Assembly: GCF_018446385.1 (NCBI RefSeq)
Contig: NC_055987.1
Coordinates: 32,499,202-32,563,201 of the forward strand
Length of the DNA: 64,000 bases
Direction of reading: 5' to 3'
Source: Zingiber officinale
Taxonomy: Eukaryota; Streptophyta; Magnoliopsida; Zingiberales; Zingiberaceae
Shown here: in pieces, positions 34,735 to 46,981 of the stretch
Layout: each line of letters starts with the position of its first letter
Numbering within the stretch: the first letter of the stretch is position 1
Notes under the pieces: generated by a model
Seen by the model: the letters and a program-made list of their open reading frames with translations, nothing else
Database searches by the model: none
What the model was told of the DNA's origin: nothing
Translations under genes and position numbers: made by a program

Positions 34735-37700
34735 ATGGTACGTTGGATTCCTACGGCCTCTTTTGTCATCCTCGATTACCACCCTGCTGTTATCGTGATG
34801 CCGTTTTCCCTCTCTTTATCTTGATTTGATTTTCGTTTCTTGGTAGCTTTTCTTCTCCTACTTCAAGGAATTGGTGGGTAAAGAAGTGACGGTGGAACTG
34901 AAGAACGATCTCGCCATCAGAGGAACCCTCCACTCCGTCGATCAATACCTCAACATCAAGCTTGAGAACATCAAAGTCGTAGACGATGACAAATACCCTC
35001 ACATGGTAGTCTTTCCTCCCCGTCTCTTTCTTCTTCGCGTAAAATTTACTTCTTTTACTCCCCCATTTTTCTCTGTGTGTTTCCTGTTTTTTTATTTGGT
35101 CAGCGCAGGCGCATATTTGTGTTTAACTTTGGACTAGTGCCTGTTTTGGTTTGCGCTGCTAGTGTATGGGATTAGATTTAGGGTTTGAGGTATGTTGGCG
35201 ATTGCTAGCTCATTATTGGTTCTGAGTCTCCAAAAGAAAACCTTTTGGAGGTTTGACATAATCTACAAGTGGGCACTAGACTTTGAGGATTCCTTGAGAA
35301 CTTATGCACATACTAGGATGCTATCAAAAAATCCCCGCCTAGGCTGTCAGCGGCAGCCCACTGCCCCACCTTTTGCCAAGGTGGTGACGTTAGGCAGTGA
35401 GGCATTAATCGGCCGCCTAGGCGGCTGGAATGCCGTTGGGCACCGCCTCCTTAGTGGTGCTAGATTTTCTTTGTCTCAAAATACTGGCAGAATCGATTCG
35501 ACAAGGTTTTCGCGACAAATAGAACCTTGCCGAATCGGCTGATTGATTCAACGTGTTGATCGATTCAACACGGTTTTGTTTGTCACAAAACGTTGCCGGA
35601 TCGATTAGCTGATCGATTCGGCCAGTTTTTCACGACAAACTTCTTCCCCTTGAGTTGATCAGCTGATCGATTCAACAAAAGAAAAAAAGCAGAAAACGTA
35701 GATTTATAAATTATAGGGTTCTATTTTAAACTTTTAATTGGGATTGTCAGCCGTCCTAAACCCTAACCCTCATCGTCTTCTCCCTCCCCTTCTTCTTCTT
35801 CTTCATTCCATTTTCCTCTCCGACTTGCCCTAGTTGCTGCCTTTACTCCCACCCCTTCTTCTGAAAAATCAACGAGTTGCAAGGAGCTTGCTGCCTATCC
35901 TCTTCCTCCTTGAGTCTTCATCAAGGAGCTAGTTGTCGCCAAGGCTGCCAAGTGCTAGCAACGAAAGGAAAGCAGCTCTTGTTCCTTCATTTCCAACCGC
36001 AACTGTAGATAACCTTTTCTCCTGCTAGGTTAGTAAAATTGTATCTTCGATAAATAATAACCATTGCTTGTATGTTCTTCATTTCCAGCCGTTGGTTAAT
36101 ACTTAATAAAATTCAATTGTACATTATTATTTAAATCTTGTATGTTATTGCTTGCCTTGAATTGAGAATTGTCATCTATGAGTTTTTTGAATGCTTGATA
36201 ATCATTGCTTGTATGTTCTTTATCAATGATTTTTTAAATGCTTGACATGTAGTAAAACATCGGGTACTATATCTTCTCAAGCATGTAATTCAATGTCGTC
36301 GATTGCTACCCCTTTGAAGCGTAATTCAAATGATATTGGATGGGAATTTGCGGAGATGGTGGATTCTACAAATTTGGATAAGTTGAAATGTAAGTTGTGT
36401 CATAAAATTACTAGCGGTGGAATTTATAGGCTCAAATAACATGTTGGCAATATCAAGGGAAATGTTGCCCTGTGTAAGAAATTCTCGAATGAGGATAAAT
36501 TAAAGTGTAAGAATGCAATTGAAGAAGCAAAAACAAAAAAAAACAACAAAAGAATATCAATGAAATGGAGGTGAGAGAAGAAGTTGTTCTTGAAAAATAT
36601 GAGGAAAACGAAGGGACTCTAGGGACAAGAAGGAACCCGCTTACTTGGCCCTATGGACATATTTGCATCTGTTTTTGATTCCGAATCTTCATTGAGTAGA
36701 AGACAATAACAACAAAATATTATTGATGCACTTTGGAAGCAAACAACACACAGTGTGCACCAATATTTAGCTCGATGGGTGTACGAGTCCGATATTCCTT
36801 TTCATGCCATTGACAATGATAGCTTCAAGAGGCTTGTGGAAGCGATTGGTCAATTTAGTCCGGGTTATTGTCCTCCTACTCAATATTTATTAAGGGAGCC
36901 CTTGTTGATGGAAGAGGTAGATAGAACTCAAAGTCTATTCAGAAGCAAGAAGAAGAATGGGCTTTGAATGGTTGCTCAATTTTGACCGATGCTTGGACCG
37001 ATCGAAAAAGAAGAAGTATCATGAATTTGTATGTCAATTGTAAAGAAGGCACAACTTTCCTTTCTTCTAGGAGCATCAAATGAAGTACACACTGGGAATT
37101 ATATATTTGAATATGTGGACAAGTGCATTAAAGAAGTTGGGCCCCAAAGTGTAGTTCAAGTGGTAACGGACAATGCTTAGAATAATATGGCGGCAAAAGA
37201 TTTGTTGAAGGAGAAGAGACCACATATATTTTAGACTTCTTGTGCAACTCACACTGTGAATCTTATACTTCAAGGAATTGGGAACCAACCAAAATTCAAA
37301 GGGGTGATTGAGAAGACAAAGAACTTGACAATTTTTATTTATGAACATCACAAGACATTGTCAATAATGAGAAAGTTTACCAAATAAAAGGGACATAGTG
37401 AGGCCGGGAGTTACACGATTTGCAACCGTTTTTCTAGCTTTGCAAAGTTTGATGGAGAAGAAAAGTGAATTAAGATCTATGGTTGCTAGTGAAGAATGAA
37501 ATGCATGCAAACATTCAAAAAGTGTAAAAAGGAAGGCAACACATAATATCGCTATGAGTGTCTCTTTTTGGAATGAAGTTTTTGCTTGAAGGTGTTTGCC
37601 CCTTTAGTTAAGTCGCTTCGTCTTGTTGATGGGGATAAGAAGCCATCTATGGGTTTTGTATATGGAGAATTACTTAGAGCGAGAGAGAAGATTAAAGCGA

Positions 37701-40700
37701 CATTCAACAATCAAGAGCTTCACTATTCGTCCGATTATTGATATTATTGATGAGAAAAGTCGTAATTGGCTTGATAGTCGCTACATTTGGCGGCCTACCT
37801 CTTGAATTCTTATTACTCCTTCAATGATCAGAGCATAGGAAGTGAAGAAGTGGTCACGAATGACTTATTCACCTGTGTTGAAGCATTCTTTGCTAGTGAT
37901 ATTGATAGCCAATGTTAGGTAGTAAATGTAGAGTTGTTGAAGTATATCAACAAAGCGGGGGGATTTAGAAGATCATTGACTATAATTGGATGCACAAGAA
38001 ATGATGAGAAATACGATCCGAGTAAGAGCTAAGTACTTATTTTATTTTGTTATTTTTATTGCTTGCTTGTTGTTTTTTGATTTTGCTTATTGTTATTATT
38101 TGATTTGTTTTTATTTAGTTGGATGGTGGCATCTTTTTGGATATGGTGTACCTAAATTACAAAAGATGGCTAAAAGAATCCTTTTTCTAACTACAAGTTT
38201 TTCCGATTGTGAGAGAAATTAGAGTACTTTTGAGGGGGTAAGTACTTAATTAATAATTTCTTATTGAATTATTGCTTATTGACTTAATAATTAATATATT
38301 TATTTAATGTAGATCCATACAAAGAAAAGAAATAGACTAGATACTGGAAGGTTAAACAATTTAGTCTATGTTCAATTCAATGTCAAGATCATAAACAAAA
38401 AGAGAAGACAAGAAGAAAAAGGAGTAGATGTACTATTTGCTAGTGAAGCAACTATAGCACAAGGATGGATTGTTGATGGTGGAGATGAAGATGTTGAGAC
38501 AAATATTAAAGATGTCAGATAACTTCATGAAGAAGAATTTGTATCGAATGAAGAAGAGGAAGATGACATGGATTTTGAATTTGAATCCGATACAGAGCAA
38601 GTGTTGGAGAAATATGGAGATGAACTAGAAGAAAAATTAGGGATATAGGAAATTATATGAGTTATTTTGTAACTTGTAAGAAAACTTTTGCTATTTTGTC
38701 AGTTTCAGACTTTCAGTTTGTAGTTTGTATTTTACTCTTTTAGACTAGTTTGTGTACTTTTGCTATTTCGGTATTTCTATTTCCATTTATCTATTGGGAT
38801 CAAATTATGTATTTCATTATTAATATTTCGGAATTTCTATTTTGTATGCTATGCCTTGTCAGTTTCAGGATTCTGCGACAAACAAAATCTTGCCGAATCG
38901 ATTAATTGATTGATTCGGCGTGATCTGATCAATTTGGAAGGATTCTGTGACAAACAGAATCTTGCCGCTAATCGATTCAACACGGTTATGTTTATCGGGA
39001 AAATCCTACCGGATTGACCAGCAGGGTTTTCCGAGAAAAAAAATTCTGCCTATGTAGACACTTAGGCGCTAGGCGGCAGGCAACCCACCTACCGCCTAGC
39101 TTCTTTTTTAACATTGGATGCATAGCATGAGCTTTATTATTTTTTCCTTTGTTTTTTTCTTCTTTCTTAATAAACAACAAATGGTATTTTGTTGCTAGGA
39201 TACCCAAAGCTAGATGTAGTTGGTGAACAAATTTCTTAAGAGATATACTCATCTAAGATAATTTTGGTATCTCCAATCTCCTGCTGCTGACCTCAGAGGG
39301 TTTATATGGTTTCTGAAGATGAAGTCACTGGGGTTATGTTGCACTACCTTCTTGGTCAAACGAATTAGAGAGTTGTTGAATGGATGAATACGAAAATTTT
39401 GGAAAACAATTACATTACATCAAGCATTTGGTTTCATAATTCTCTTTTGATTTAGTGAATTCTCTAAGAGGCATAATGTAGTTCTGTAAAAAATAGTTAT
39501 TAGCTTCTGTCAGTTTGATAGATGCTATGTAAGAATCCCACAAATCAATAGTATCTATTCATGTTTGTGATTTCACTGCTTGGATTCCATCTTGTTTTAT
39601 GAAAAATCCACAAATCAATAGTATCTATGCATGTTTGTGATGTCATTGTTGTGGATTCCATCTTTTTTTATTTAACTATGTAGTCGCTTTCTATTTTGCT
39701 TTTAGATGATGTCAAATGTGATTGCGTGTTAGATTTTTCAGAATATGATCTTGTTTTAAAATTCTTTATTGAACACTTGATTAGTTTTATGGGTTATATG
39801 GCACTCGTTGCGGGCAGGAATCCTTTGGTCCTGGACTAGTCCTGACCTCCGCCCATTCATTGGTGGAGTGGACTGTATCCCACCTGTTAAACAGGCGACG
39901 TCTAACTCACCCCACCAATGAATTTGTAGGGCCTCCCCTGGTTGAGCAGATCCTGGACCAGAGGATCTGGCCTCCACTGGTTGCTATGTTTAGAAAACCC
40001 TTTTTTTACAATTATTTTATTATTTAGCATGTTTTCGTTTTGCTAATTACAAATCAATGAATGTATTTTTTCTCAAATCTCAAATTAGTTATTAACCATT
40101 GCATTATGTTGGTAAATGTCTAATCAAATACTATTTCTGAGTTTTCAGTACATATGTCTCATTTGAACTGCCCCATGCATTTAAAAATTAGGTATAATTT
40201 CCAAATCGAGTGGTCTTTCTCTTCTTATATCTCTTGTTTTATTTTATTGTTTCCTCAGATTGACCCTGTTCTGTAACATATCATTTATTTAGGCCAAATA
40301 TAAGCTTCCTAATTCCCGCTACAATTTGTATTCACCTGCGTCCATTCCTGCAGGCTTTGTGATGTAGCACCGAACTCAACTCAGTGGGTGTAAAATTATT
40401 ATTAACTGAACTCAACTCAGTGGGTGTAAAATTATTATTAACTGAAAGGTGATTTGATACAAAGGATCCTAACCACTTTTATACACCGGCCACTTTGATA
40501 GACCTGTGATGAGATCGGTTGTACTTAAAAGTTAAAAATACAACTTGTTTGCTTCCTCAATCTAAATAACTTGGTTGAAATTTTAAAGTAACAGAATTTT
40601 CTCAATTAAACCCTGTTTCACCTTGTCACTGGAATACTTAGTTATTTGTTGTTTCACTAATGAATTTGGGAGAAATTACAAATAGGGAATTGTGATCAAG

Positions 40701-41192
40701 AATTTAATATATCATATGATCCATTGTGATCCAGTGAAATTGAGGGTAAGCTTGTTAGATGTAGTGAATGTAAGGCATTTGAATAGGTGGGAATATCTCT
40801 TAGTCTTTGCAGCCTTAAGGTCTTCATAAACTTTTAATCTTTGGCTGATTTGTTTGAGAGCATAATTGTTTGAGTGGTTTTAGGTGTCATTAGGCAATTG
40901 GAAATATCAATTACAAGGAAGTTAAATTGATCTGACTGCTGAATAATTTCTTTCCAGTGGGGTCTTAGATATAAACAAGCTTCTCTGTAGTGAATCATTA
41001 CTGGTTTTGCATTTATTATTGGCATCGGTAGACCTTCTCCTGAGCTGATCTCATGTTCTTTAATCATCGCAGCTATCAGTTCGTAACTGTTTTATAAGGG
41101 GATCAGTGGTACGATATGTCGAACTCCCCCCTGATGGTGTGGACGTCGACATCCTCCATGATGCAACAAGGAGAGAAGCTCGTGGAAGCTGA
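34735..41192 (+). CDS. LSM2: U6 snRNA-associated Sm-like protein LSm2, three exons
   Basis: Exons 34735-34737 (the ATG alone), 34847-35005 and 41073-41192 join in phase with GT-AG borders to a 93-residue protein, the usual plant LSm2 length. It begins MLFFSYFKELVGKEVTVEL. The Sm1 motif holds GTLHSVDQYLNIKL (about residues 28-41) and the Sm2 motif holds FIRGSVVRYV (about residues 60-70). The C-terminus is HDATRREARGS. LSm2 is part of the LSm1-7 ring (cytoplasmic mRNA decapping) and the LSm2-8 ring (nuclear U6 snRNA). Intron 2 is 6.07 kb and contains a hAT transposon and a foldback element. The last exon is also in the duplicated block. Site II motifs upstream suggest broad expression. Confidence 0.95.
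35322..39113 (+). mobile_element. hAT DNA transposon in LSM2 intron 2
   Basis: 3792 bp flanked by an 8-bp near-perfect target-site repeat (TAGGATGC at 35314-35321, TTGGATGC at 39114-39121), the length expected for hAT. Ends are imperfect inverted repeats: TATCAAAAAATCCCCGCCTAGG on the left and, reversed, TGTTAAAAAAGAAGCTAGGCGG on the right. Subterminal zones at both sides (about 35480-35660 and 38870-39040) share CTTGCCGAATCGATT-type repeats. The transposase gene inside is broken. Confidence 0.85.
36293..38648 (+). pseudogene. hAT transposase (BED finger, DUF659, dimerisation), broken
   Basis: Starts MSSIATPLKRNSNDIGWEF with a BED-type zinc finger (KCKLCHKITSGGIYRLK, followed by a stop where the next residue of the HV motif should be). 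A DUF659-like part follows (about 36730-37400; HAIDNDSFKRLVEAI and ILTDAWTDRKRRSIM). The C-terminal dimerisation region lies at about 38150-38400 (ERN, STFEG, IHTKKRNRLDTGRL). An acidic tail ends at 38648. At least eight stops or frame changes are spread along it. The element may still respond to a transposase made elsewhere, since its ends are recognisable. Confidence 0.8.
39534..39672. repeat. Two tandem copies of a roughly 70-bp unit in LSM2 intron 2
   Basis: The unit with CCACAAATCAATAGTATCTA and GGATTCCATCTT occurs twice in a row. The same pair is found in copy 2 at about 55188-55317, so it predates the block duplication. Confidence 0.75.
39815..39971. mobile_element. MITE-like hairpin in LSM2 intron 2 (copy 1)
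   Basis: Outer arms (ATCCTTTGGTCCTGGAC and its near complement in GATCCTGGACCAGAGGAT) and inner arms (ATTCATTGGTGGAGTG and CACCCCACCAATGAAT) form a nested foldback of about 155 bp. The equivalent in copy 2 is at about 55461-55630. It has no coding capacity. Confidence 0.6.
40372..40443. repeat. 36-bp tandem duplication found only in copy 1
   Basis: A 36-bp unit starting GAACTCAACTCAGTGGG is present twice here and once at the matching place in copy 2 (about 56024), so it arose or was lost after the block duplication. Confidence 0.85.
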
Positions 41193-42056
41193 TTCTGCAG
41201 CTAGGAATTTTCAAATAGCACTTTCGTTGCTGGCCTTGGATTTTTTTTTTTTTGTCGACTCTTGCCACTTGTGCAAATGCAAATTAGTATCTCATGTTTG
41301 CACCACATTATACTGTGAAATAGTCTTAAACTGCTCTCGGTTTCAGGATTCAACGTTTTCATTATTCAGCCAGTTTTTTGTCTACTGGAATAAGACCAGA
41401 AGTTGTTGATTTTTCTTGCGATTACCTCGTACACAATATTTAGAACATAGAAATTCTGTCTAAATTTTGCCATCCGTTAGGGGACTTGTTGGATGAACAA
41501 TCATTTCGCTAAATTAACAAAAGGGGCGATCTCAAAAAAAAAAAAAAAAAGTATTATAAAATTATTATACGTAAAATATGATTATAATGAAAATTATTTT
41601 ATCTAGATTGAAATTATAAAATATGAATGTTATTATATTAAAATATTCTTTTGATTAAAATTATTTTTAACTCTATTAATATTATAAAAGAAGTATTATT
41701 TTATTACATTAAAATTATTTAAATTTAATTAAAATCATTTAGATCAATCAAAATCATTCTAAATTTAAATAATTTAAATTAAATTGTTAAAAAATAATTT
41801 AATATAATAATGTTATATATATTTGTTTTATTAAAATATTATTGTAATAAAAGTGACACTCATATTTGAAATTCTTTCTTTTATTTTTTTTTAAAAGAAA
41901 CACTTTATTTTTATAAATTAATCATATTTTATTCTTTTCAAAATTATTTAATCTTGGTAAATTAATCCCAAAATCAAAATTTTCAATTTAAAGAGCGGGA
42001 AAATGAATTATTTGATATTCTCAGTCGAGATAAACTCATAAACCCGCGAACTGGCC
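41193..42056. other. LSM2 3' flank and AT-rich spacer
   Basis: It contains the LSM2 3' UTR (about 41193-41460), a 17-A run near 41540 and about 400 bp of very AT-rich DNA before the Agenet promoter. The same spacer, slightly diverged, lies at 61384-62248. Confidence 0.6.
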
Positions 42057-42065
42057 TATAAAATA
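42057..42065 (+). promoter_or_regulatory. TATA box of Agenet gene copy 1
   Basis: TATAAAATA lies 69 bp upstream of the ATG, followed by a CAAACAAACAA-type leader. Confidence 0.65.
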
Positions 42066-42133
42066 ACAAACAAACAAACTAAAATCGCTAATTAAACAAA
42101 CAACCGACGAAGGAAGAAACGATCGAGCGCGCG

Positions 42134-42736
42134 ATGGCGGCGGCGAACATGAAGATGAAGATGCAGCTGAGGAAGGGGAGCGAGGTTGAGGTCCAGCAGT
42201 GGGACGGCGATTCCTACTCCTGGCTCTCCGGCGACGTCGTCTCCGGCAACGGCCGCACCTACCTCGTCCGCATCCACGGGGCAACTACGTCCCAGGCCGC
42301 GGTACTCGAGCGAGTCGCCCGAAAGTTTATTAGGCCGACGCCGGTCCCGGTTGGCCTCCACGCCCTCTACTCCTGGAGCACCGGCAACGAGGTGGAGGCG
42401 TTCGTGGACCACGCCTGGTGCCCGGCGGTGGTTACCGCCGTCGGCTACGGGAAGGTCGTTGTCTACCTTCACGGGAAGATGAAGAAAATCAGAGTCCGCA
42501 CGTGCGAGCTTCGGCTGAGGAGGCAGTGGGACGGCAATCAGTGGACGCTTCTCGATAAGGTAAATCAATCACATATAGATTCTCAATCAATTAACGCTCT
42601 GTTTTTTTTTCTGTGATCATTATTAAGATTTATGATTCGATATGTATCTCACATGTTTATCGTGCAGAAACCAAGGGAGGCGATTATTTCCCGTGAATTC
42701 CCGGCGGCGGCTGATTCACATAACGTTGCCGGCTAG
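42134..42736 (+). CDS. Agenet/Tudor-like domain protein, copy 1
   Basis: Exons 42134-42559 and 42668-42736 join in phase (GT-AG) to a 164-residue protein. Two Agenet-type repeats are visible. The first (about residues 12-60) has RKGSEVEVQQWDGDSYSWLSGDVV and ends at the RKFIRPTP segment. The second (about residues 75-140) has LYSWSTGNEVEAFVDHAWCPAVV and LHGKMKKIRVRTCELRLRRQW. Agenet domains belong to the Tudor superfamily and read histone tails or DNA-linked marks in plants, so a nuclear, chromatin-linked role is likely, but the partner cannot be seen. The coding part is GC-rich compared with its AT-rich flanks. It is short for the family, where Agenet repeats usually sit in larger DUF724-type proteins. 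A second copy lies at 62326-62937. Confidence 0.82.
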
Positions 42737-43700
42737 CAGAGTACGTAGAATCTTCGGCTAAGAGGAGGAAGAGCAGAGGGGAGGAATTGTTTTACAAGAT
42801 TCTGGTTATTCTTCTTCCATAGGACGTTGCAATTGAGTAATTAGGATTCATGTATAACTTTTTCAGGTTTAGGGTTCTGAATGTCCTTCCATTTCCACCT
42901 TGTAATTAATTAGGATTTCGAATAACTTTTTCAGATTCTGATCGTTCTTCCTTCGTAGGAAATTGTAGTTAACTCGGTTGAACGATAATATTTCTGTATT
43001 CATTAATATCACTTTGTCAGAAACTCCTTCCTTGTAAAATGCTATTACACGATTTCAACACCCTAAATTTGACTTTGATCATGCGACTTCAATGCCTGTA
43101 AAATTTGATTGATCTAACTAGGATCAAGTAAATGAATACATCTTAAATATTTTATACATTGATACGGCGAATAAGATAGGGTCCTAAGAATATGGGATAA
43201 GACTGGCCAATCGACTATGAGCGAACAAACATTTTATTCAATCAGACTAGGCATCTAATCAGATCCTGAGTCCTCTTAGTTTGATTGGATCCCGAGTTTC
43301 CCTAGTTTGATTGGACACTTATTATCCGATCGGACTCCTTGTCTGATCGAATTCCGAGTCCTCGAGGTATCTAACCTTCCGCAGTTGACCAGACCCATTA
43401 AAGAGTGACGTCTGATGGGATAATAGAAGGGACTCGGCCGACCCACCATTGAAGTATACCAATCAATAGCCTAATATCCTTTTTGTCATCTTGTGTAACT
43501 ACTGTTAGAAAATCGTTGGAATATTCCATATGCGATTCGTACAGTAAAAATTTCTACCTTGCAGGTGCATAGGTGATGAACATAATTTAGGAATGACTGT
43601 GATATGTTAAATTAGTTGATCATAGTTTAAAAATACATTGATATTCATACAGAGATAAAACATCGCTATATAATGGGTCTCCACCTACAAACACAAGTAG
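42737..43700. other. 3' flank of Agenet gene copy 1
   Basis: The 3' UTR is probably in the first 250 bp. Then comes non-coding DNA with CCGATCGGACTCC-type phrases at about 43230-43450, possibly part of an old LTR, but I cannot define it. It is present in copy 2 at 62938-63900. Confidence 0.5.
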
Positions 43701-44540
43701 GACCGACCTTGAGACATGTCATCTAGGGTGGCGGACTAGGGCCTCCGATTTTTTAGGGTCCCTAAATTTGACATACATATATATTATATATTATATATAT
43801 ACAATATATAATATATAATTAGATTGTTTTAATTCAAAATCTAAAAAGTATATTGATGGATTGTATTAATAAAGGCTCAAATATACTTATCATTAAAATT
43901 TAAAAATCTAAAAAATACTAAAAAAAAAAGAAAAAAAGAATGAAGGTCAACGGTGTTTTTTTTTCTTTCCAAACTTTATTTTTTATACATCTCTTTTTTT
44001 TTATTAATTTGTTTACAGGAGAGTGAAGTCTGAATCTTGAATATTAATTTCCCCCCTCTTTTCCTTTGAATCTCTTCTCATTATAATAGAAAAGTCTATT
44101 CTCCAATTAAAATTTTAGTTTTATTAATATTATCATTCATCAATATATAAACAGCTTGAAAATTTTATTAATTGAAAATGAGGTATTAGAAAAATTTAAT
44201 TTTGAAGACCTTATTGATGATTTTATTTTTCAAAATGCTAGAAGATCTAGATTTTTTCCAGGATTATTTGATATATATCTTTTTGTATCTGAAGGTATTG
44301 CACTTTTTGGAGAGGCTCAAGAAATATATTTGGCAAAATGTTGTATTTTTTAGAGAATCTTGAGAAATATATTTTATATAAAGTTTATCATATTTTAAAT
44401 GAAATTTATTGATTTTCAAAATTTTCTATTATAAACTCTATTTACTGTATGTAAGTAAAAAAAAAATCTCCAAGTCTCTTTTTCTCTTTTGACGGTTTCG
44501 CCAAGGGCCCTTAAAAGTCAAGATGGCCTTGAACGCAAAT
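43701..44540 (+). mobile_element. hAT remnant (MYM-zinc-finger type)
   Basis: The left side has GACCGACCTTGAGAC and a GGGCCTCCGATTTTTTAGGG phrase. The right side has, reversed, CAAGGCCATCTTGACTTTTAAGGGCCC. A short frame at about 44156-44353 (LLIENEVLEKFNFEDLIDDF then NARRSRF) matches the style of the very C-terminus of MYM-type hAT transposases. It is deleted internally and dead. Its left part is in copy 2 at 63901 to the edge. Confidence 0.5.
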
Positions 44541-44968
44541 AAATTTTGCTAGCAGAATTCACTATTCACAGCCACTCTTCTTCACTCTTTAGTTTCAGCT
44601 CCCTATCTAACTTGATTGTTAGAGTACTTATATTTGGGACCTTTCCCTAACCTAGTCACTGACGTTTTCTTCCTCCTTCATTCTTCTTGACGTGTAGGCT
44701 CGCTCAAGGTGCCAGGTTCCTCTTGTTCGGAGTCCCTTTACTATCAACCTCGAAGTCACTTAACAAGCATGTCAACTTTCTTAATTTCAGATAGGATCAT
44801 ACATGAATAAAAAATAAACTCCAATTAAATCTATTCCAATCGTGTGGGAAATAAAAACAATATGATATGAACAAATCCTTCTAATCAAAGAGACGTTGAA
44901 TATAATTAGTCATTGCAAAGTTCAATTATCTGTATAGACGGGTCCGGTTCAAGGCGTACACCTCTAAC

Positions 44969-45300
44969 TGTTGGAAATGGGGATAGTGGGGAACGTGGCC
45001 CATGTTTCCCACTACACATAATGGAAAAGTCTATTATGCCCCTAGTGTATTTCCCTATATAAAGGGGGTCCGTCCAAGGCTCAGGGGGTGTGAAATTGCG
45101 AGTGTGCAACGAGAGTAAGAGGAGAACATCCAAGGCGGTGGGATTTGGTTTGTGGAATTGCGGAGGGCTTTCCGATCCTGTGATCGCTCTTCCGATAGCA
45201 AGTTTCGTCATTGCCGATTGCAGATCTGCGGGAGATCGCTGTAAGTTTTTACCGCATTTAATTAATTCGTCTATCATGCATTTAGAATATATTTTCTACA
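44969..45300 (+). repeat. 5' LTR of copia E
   Basis: 332 bp, TGTTGGAAATGG...TTTTCTACA, with TATATAAA at 45056-45063, directly followed by A and the primer-binding site. Confidence 0.95.
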
Positions 45301-46561
45301 ATGGTATCAGAGCGCGTAGTTATTTCTAAATGCTTAGAGACGAATTATAAAATCGTTGTTCGGATGTTTTTTCGATTTGTCATTTCCCGTCGCTGTTTTG
45401 CACGACTAATGTGTCGTAGCATACACGTTGTGCCAAATTTATAAAATCGAGACCGCTGGATTTGCAGGCGATGGCAGTCCGTGGCCGTGGTTAGCGTCCT
45501 GGCTGGCCGGCTATGTGTTGGTGGCTAGGACAGGCAGAACCACTGTCGGCGATCTCGTCGGGCCTAAAGATGACTAATTTATGGTACCGGAAAGGACCGG
45601 CTGCCACCGGCAGAAGGCTGGCATGGCCGGCAACTGTGTTTGTCGCAGTTGCGGAGTGGGCAGCGTGATTGGAGAAGGCAGCGTGTGCAGCGTGCGAACG
45701 TGGGCAGCAATGCGGCGGAGAAAACGGCGATGCGAAGAAATAACGAAGCACAGTAATATGAGGAAAAGTTTGATTTAAATAAATCAAATAAAATAAAAGA
45801 AGAAAACGTGAGCGAAAATGTCGCATGCAGTTAAAAAAAAAAATGAAACTTTTGTGTTTCGAATTTTTTATGCAGAAACATGTTTAAAAAACAAATGCAT
45901 GCATACTGTACATGTTAATGTATGCCTATCGTAACAGTATTTTTTATTTTGGTGCATGCAATAATTAATTGAATATTAGTTTCAATTAATTCCCATTTAT
46001 AATAAATGGTCTAGAGTAATTTTGGTCCATTTAGATCCGGTTCAGGTTTAAATCATTAGTTGGTTTAACCGAACCAATTTGATCCAACCCCGAAATCAAT
46101 TTGGGTTGATTAATTAGACTTGGACCAAATATGATCAAATGACCAGATTTGTTCTAATGGGTCAAATTTGATCAAAATAATTAGATTTGTTCTAATTGGT
46201 CGGACTTAAACCAATGGACATTGGTTTGATCAAACGGACCTGAGTTTGATCAATAAGTCTGAAATTGGTTGAAATGGACTTAGAGAAAAGTAACAGAACA
46301 TAGGTACAAAAATCCCTGTCCAATTAGATTAGTTCTAATTAAGGACAATGGACTGAGCTTAGGATCTGGATCCCTAATCAACCGATCCAATGAATTTGAC
46401 CAATTAGATTAGTTCTAATTGTCAACTTGAACTCCTGAAAATCGAGAAGATTTGTTTTTCTTGATTATTTATGTTGGTAGTATGCCTGTATAAATTGAAA
46501 TAAGCCGGTTTTGTACTGGTTAGTCGGTTTTGTACTGACTTATTTATTTTCAATTTTTCAG

Positions 46562-46981
46562 ATGGCATGGACGATTACCACATCGCGAAGTGCGACGAAA
46601 TCAGGCTTCGGGGAGGAGATTCAGGAGATAGAGTATAACTCTGCTTATGGAGTCAACGGACACATTGGACGGCTTGATGATCTGTTTTGGAAACTTGAGC
46701 GAGAAGAGTTTCCAGTCCTGGACAGTTATAGGATTTGGGCTTTGATGCAATTATTGCCAGAAAATCCTAGGATGATAGCAGATTATATTTGGGGGCGTCA
46801 CCAAGAACGCGTCACATATTCTGTATTATGTGAGGAGCTGCTTCATCATATGACTGAAGAGGATCCTGAAGAGTTCAAGAGGACCCGAAATGATCGAGGA
46901 GGAACCGAAGAGGATCCATTCTGGATCCAAAAGAAAATCTTGAAGCTGTCCACCTGGATTACCCCAAATGAGTTCAGCTGA
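46562..46981 (+). CDS. Accessory ORF ahead of gag in copia E, unknown function
   Basis: A 139-residue frame from ATG 46562, MAWTITTSRSATKSGF, is rich in acidic and aromatic residues (LDDLFWKLEREEF, WALMQLLPENPRM, VTYSVLCEELLHHM). It has no signal peptide, membrane segment or zinc knuckle that I can see. It lies 1.26 kb after the LTR and 465 bp before the gag ATG. I do not recognise it. It could be an element accessory protein, a captured host fragment or part of an older insertion. Its uninterrupted length in a very young element makes chance less likely but does not exclude it. Confidence 0.5.
   Translation: MAWTITTSRSATKSGFGEEIQEIEYNSAYGVNGHIGRLDDLFWKLEREEFPVLDSYRIWALMQLLPENPRMIADYIWGRHQERVTYSVLCEELLHHMTEEDPEEFKRTRNDRGGTEEDPFWIQKKILKLSTWITPNEFS

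Larger units (their letters stand above)
39048..43805 (+). repeat. Duplicated block, copy 1
   Basis: Matches 54691-64000 in the same orientation (offset 15643 at the left, about 20191 after the copia D insertion). It holds the last 66 bp of the hAT element, the right part of LSM2 intron 2, LSM2 exon 3, the Agenet gene and its 3' flank. The match still continues where copy 2 meets the window edge, so the true right border is unknown. The Agenet first exons differ at about nine of 426 positions by eye. Confidence 0.93.

Noticed and set aside
41116-41409. 97-residue frame overlapping LSM2 exon 3 (and 61307-61597)
   Set aside because: It is the wrong frame relative to the conserved LSm2 C-terminus and runs into the UTR.
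42186-42482. Ser/Pro-rich and Arg-rich alternative frames over the Agenet exon (also 62378-62674 and the minus strand)
   Set aside because: GC-rich coding DNA keeps other frames open. The Agenet frame has domain motifs and consistent splicing.
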